Origin: Pseudomonadota bacterium
GTDB taxonomy: Bacteria; Pseudomonadota; Gammaproteobacteria; Steroidobacterales; Steroidobacteraceae
Reading direction: 5' to 3'
NCBI GenBank assembly: GCA_021805275.1
Contig: JAJZFQ010000265.1
Coordinates: 1 to 8,759, forward strand
Length of the DNA stretch: 8,759 nucleotides
In this document: positions 7,079 through 8,759 of the stretch, one piece after another
Layout: every line of letters begins with the position of its first letter
Numbering within the stretch: the first letter of the stretch is position 1
The notes under the pieces: generated by a model
Told to the model about the DNA's origin: nothing
Databases searched by the model: none
The model's input: only the letters and a program-made list of their open reading frames with translations
Translations under genes and position numbers: made by a program

Positions 7079-7875
7079 TGCACACGGGCACGGCTGCCGA
7101 GAATCCGTCGCTCCACGGCAGGCATGCGGTCGTGACCGGCGCGGGCCGCGGCATCGGAGCCGCATGCGCCGCGGCGCTCGCCGCGAATGGTGCGCGCGTG
7201 ACACTTCTCGGCCGAGACCTGAGCCGTCTGGAGGACACCGCACAAGCTGTCGGTGGTGCGCCGCGGGCTCTGCCGCTCGAGGCGGATGTCACCGACGAGG
7301 CCTCGTTGGAGCGCGCATTCGGCGCGGCCCGCGTCGAATTTGGACCGGTGCACATTCTCATCAACAACGCCGGACGGGCCGCGAGCGCGAAATTCACCGA
7401 CACCGATCCGGCACTCTGGCAAGCGCTGCTCGCCGTCAATCTCACTGGTCCGTACCTGTGTGCCCGGCAAGCGATTCCGGACATGCTGACTGAAGGGTTC
7501 GGACGCGTCGTCAACATAGCGAGTACCGCTGGCCTGCGCGGTGGCGCTTACATCGCTGCGTACGCCGCCTCCAAGCACGGTGTCATCGGACTGACGCGCT
7601 CGCTCGCGCTCGAGTACGCCGCGCGACCGATCACCGTCAATGCTCTGTGCCCTGGATTCACCGACACCGACATCGTCAAAGACGCCATCGCCCACATCAC
7701 GAGCAAGACCAACCGCACCCCGGAACAGGCGCTCGAGTCACTGCGCACCGCAAACCCGCAACGGCGACTCATCACACCGGTCGAAGTGGCCCACGCGATG
7801 CTGTGGCTGTGTCGTCCGGGAACCGAGAGCATCACGGGCCAAAGTCTCGCGATAGCCGGCGGAGAGGTGTACTGA
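7078..7875 (+). CDS. SDR-family NAD(P)-dependent dehydrogenase, likely 3-hydroxyacyl-CoA dehydrogenase
   Basis: A classical short-chain dehydrogenase of 265 residues. It has the coenzyme loop TGAGRGIG at 20-27, a NNAG motif, the catalytic serine in IASTAG (Ser149), and YAASK with Tyr162 and Lys166. The ending GQSLAIAGGEVY is the usual SDR C-terminus. The family oxidises or reduces hydroxyl/keto groups with NAD(H) or NADP(H). In this operon it most likely handles a hydroxyacyl-CoA or ring hydroxyl/keto intermediate formed after ring reduction. That role is inferred from its place between the monooxygenase/reductase and the enoyl-CoA hydratase. The start is ambiguous: ATG 7078 overlaps the previous stop (TGATG), while GTG 7075 would add one residue. 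GGAG at 7064-7067 could serve either. Its TGA overlaps the MarR start by one base, so translation is probably coupled on both sides. Confidence 0.87.
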   Translation: MHTGTAAENPSLHGRHAVVTGAGRGIGAACAAALAANGARVTLLGRDLSRLEDTAQAVGGAPRALPLEADVTDEASLERAFGAARVEFGPVHILINNAGRAASAKFTDTDPALWQALLAVNLTGPYLCARQAIPDMLTEGFGRVVNIASTAGLRGGAYIAAYAASKHGVIGLTRSLALEYAARPITVNALCPGFTDTDIVKDAIAHITSKTNRTPEQALESLRTANPQRRLITPVEVAHAMLWLCRPGTESITGQSLAIAGGEVY

Positions 7876-8390
7876 TGGCCCGTAACACAGATTGCAAGGA
7901 AAGGACTGCAGCCGTCCCAGTCGACGCCGAGACCCGGCTGAATGACGATCATCACATCTCGGTACGCCTGTGGCTGCGACTGCTCTCCTGCACCAACCAG
8001 GTGGAGGGCCGTATCCGCCAGAATCTGCAGACACGTTTCAGTACCACGCTGCCGCGCTTCGATCTGATGGCGCAGCTCGAACGGGCGCCGGACGGGTTGA
8101 AGATGAGCGAACTGTCGCAGCGCATGATGGTCACCGGCGGCAACGTCACGGGCATCACCGACGGATTGCAGAAGGAGGGGCTGGTGATCCGCGAGGTCGA
8201 TCCGGCCGACCGGCGGGCATTTCGCGTCAAACTCACCGCCGAGGGTGTACGCCAGTTCGCACGCATGGCAAGCGAGCATGAACAATGGGTCATCGATCTG
8301 TTCAGCAAGCTCTCGGTGCGCCAGAAACGCGACCTGATGGATCTGCTCGGGCTCCTGAAGGAGTTCGTGCAGCTGCCGGCGCAGCACTGA
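7875..8390 (+). CDS. MarR-family transcriptional regulator
   Basis: A 171-residue protein starting at ATG 7875-7877. The ATG overlaps the SDR stop in a TGATG arrangement and has GGAGAGG at 7861-7867 as ribosome binding site. The same frame is open further upstream over the SDR gene, but that extension is a shadow. It shows the MarR plan: N-terminal helix VRLWLRLLSCTNQVEGRIRQ (about 30-49), core PRFDLMAQLERAPDGLKMSELSQRM, recognition-helix region VTGGNVTGITDGLQKEGLV (about 86-104), the wing DPADRRAFRVKLT at 109-121, and C-terminal dimerisation helices. MarR proteins are usually repressors released by a small ligand, and several in aromatic catabolism respond to CoA thioesters (BadR, CouR, FerC). 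Its position inside the operon suggests it controls this divergon, probably through the palindrome at 4726-4739, with an aryl-CoA intermediate as inducer. Both points are inference. Confidence 0.9.
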   Translation: MARNTDCKERTAAVPVDAETRLNDDHHISVRLWLRLLSCTNQVEGRIRQNLQTRFSTTLPRFDLMAQLERAPDGLKMSELSQRMMVTGGNVTGITDGLQKEGLVIREVDPADRRAFRVKLTAEGVRQFARMASEHEQWVIDLFSKLSVRQKRDLMDLLGLLKEFVQLPAQH

Positions 8391-8400
8391 GGTGGTCCGT

Positions 8401-8759
8401 ATGAACCCTGATAGCATATTTGACATCGAGCGATTCGAGCCCCGCCACTTCCGTTGGCACGCACACGACCACATTGGCGTGATCACCCTTGACCGACCAG
8501 AACGCAAGAATCCGCTGACGTTCGACTCGTACGCCGAGCTTCGCGATCTGTTTCGCAATCTGCGCTCGATTCGGAGCGTCCGCGCCATCGTTATCACGGG
8601 CGCCGGCGGCAACTTCTGCTCCGGCGGCGACGTGCACGAGATCATCGGCCCGCTCACGACCATGGATGCGGCCGGACTGCTTGCGTTCACGCAGATGACC
8701 GGCGATCTGGTCAAGGCGATGCGTGGCTGTCCGCAGCCGATCATCGCCGCCGTCGATGG
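8401..8759 (+). CDS. Enoyl-CoA hydratase/isomerase family protein, 5' part (runs off window end)
   Basis: The first 119 codons of a crotonase-fold protein, starting at ATG 8401. The preceding GAGGTGG (8389-8395) overlaps the MarR stop, and the gap between the genes is 10 bp. Recognisable pieces are GVITLDRPERKNPLTFDSY (first strand and CoA-binding turn), RAIVITGAGGNFCSGGDVHEI (the SGGD oxyanion-hole loop, about residues 76-81), and CPQPIIAAVDG leading into the second oxyanion region, which is cut off. The catalytic acidic residues lie beyond the window, so hydratase versus hydrolase or isomerase cannot be decided. Enoyl-CoA hydratases of this sort accompany the 2-aminobenzoyl-CoA and benzoyl-CoA pathways, where they add water to, or open, cyclic dienoyl- or oxo-CoA intermediates. 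The N-terminus is about 20 residues longer than the minimal fold. Confidence 0.88.
   Translation, partial: MNPDSIFDIERFEPRHFRWHAHDHIGVITLDRPERKNPLTFDSYAELRDLFRNLRSIRSVRAIVITGAGGNFCSGGDVHEIIGPLTTMDAAGLLAFTQMTGDLVKAMRGCPQPIIAAVD

Noticed and set aside
7647..7874. In-frame upstream extension of the MarR protein (would give 247 residues)
   Set aside because: The extension is read from inside the SDR gene in another frame, is rich in Arg/His/Pro, and lacks any MarR character. The ATG at 7875 has a good ribosome binding site and a normal N-terminus.
8408..8430. Promoter or second operator before the enoyl-CoA hydratase (AT-rich GATAGCATATTTGACATCG)
   Set aside because: It lies inside the coding sequence after the ATG at 8401, has no matching -10 at proper spacing and no palindrome like the one at 4726-4739.
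7548..8744. 398-codon open frame on the minus strand over the SDR, MarR and hydratase genes
   Set aside because: It spans three well-supported genes on the other strand and its translation shows no family motif; a codon-bias shadow.

Overview
The window is about 8.8 kb of GC-rich DNA, tightly packed with genes. The likely source is a high-GC aromatic-degrading proteobacterium (beta- or gammaproteobacterial in style). That placement rests on gene content and codon use, not on a marker gene. Every gene I recognise fits coenzyme A-linked catabolism of an aromatic compound, most probably a 2-aminobenzoyl (anthraniloyl) or related ortho-substituted benzoyl thioester.

Layout. (1) At 1-141 (+) is the 3' end of a glutaryl-CoA dehydrogenase-like acyl-CoA dehydrogenase. 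(2) A leftward operon runs from 4670 down to 152: a cyclase-family metal hydrolase (isatin hydrolase / kynurenine formamidase superfamily), then the large (iorA-like) and small (iorB-like) subunits of an iron-sulfur 2-oxoacid:acceptor oxidoreductase. Its last gene converges on gene 1 with a 10-bp gap. (3) At 4671-4795 is a divergent control region. It holds a near-consensus sigma-70 promoter facing right and a perfect CTCAA-N4-TTGAG palindrome inside that promoter's spacer. (4) A rightward operon runs from 4796 to beyond the window end: a two-domain flavoprotein of the 2-aminobenzoyl-CoA monooxygenase/reductase (salicylyl-CoA 5-hydroxylase/oxidoreductase) type, an SDR dehydrogenase, a MarR regulator, and the 5' part of an enoyl-CoA hydratase. 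Its genes overlap or are separated by at most 10 bp.

How they may work together. The rightward operon looks like the aerobic hybrid 2-aminobenzoate pathway described in Azoarcus evansii. There the CoA thioester is hydroxylated and reduced, dearomatising the ring, and then passes to beta-oxidation-like steps (SDR and hydratase here). The leftward operon suggests a source for the thioester. A cyclase-family hydrolase could open isatin to isatinate (2-aminophenylglyoxylate). That is an aryl 2-oxoacid, which an Ior-type enzyme could oxidatively decarboxylate with CoA straight to 2-aminobenzoyl-CoA, with no ATP-dependent ligase. The combined divergon would then be an isatin/indole/auxin-to-central-metabolism module. 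This substrate assignment is inference; the individual family assignments are much firmer.

No RNA genes, insertion sequences, CRISPR arrays or attachment sites were seen. No gene-free stretch exceeds 125 bp.
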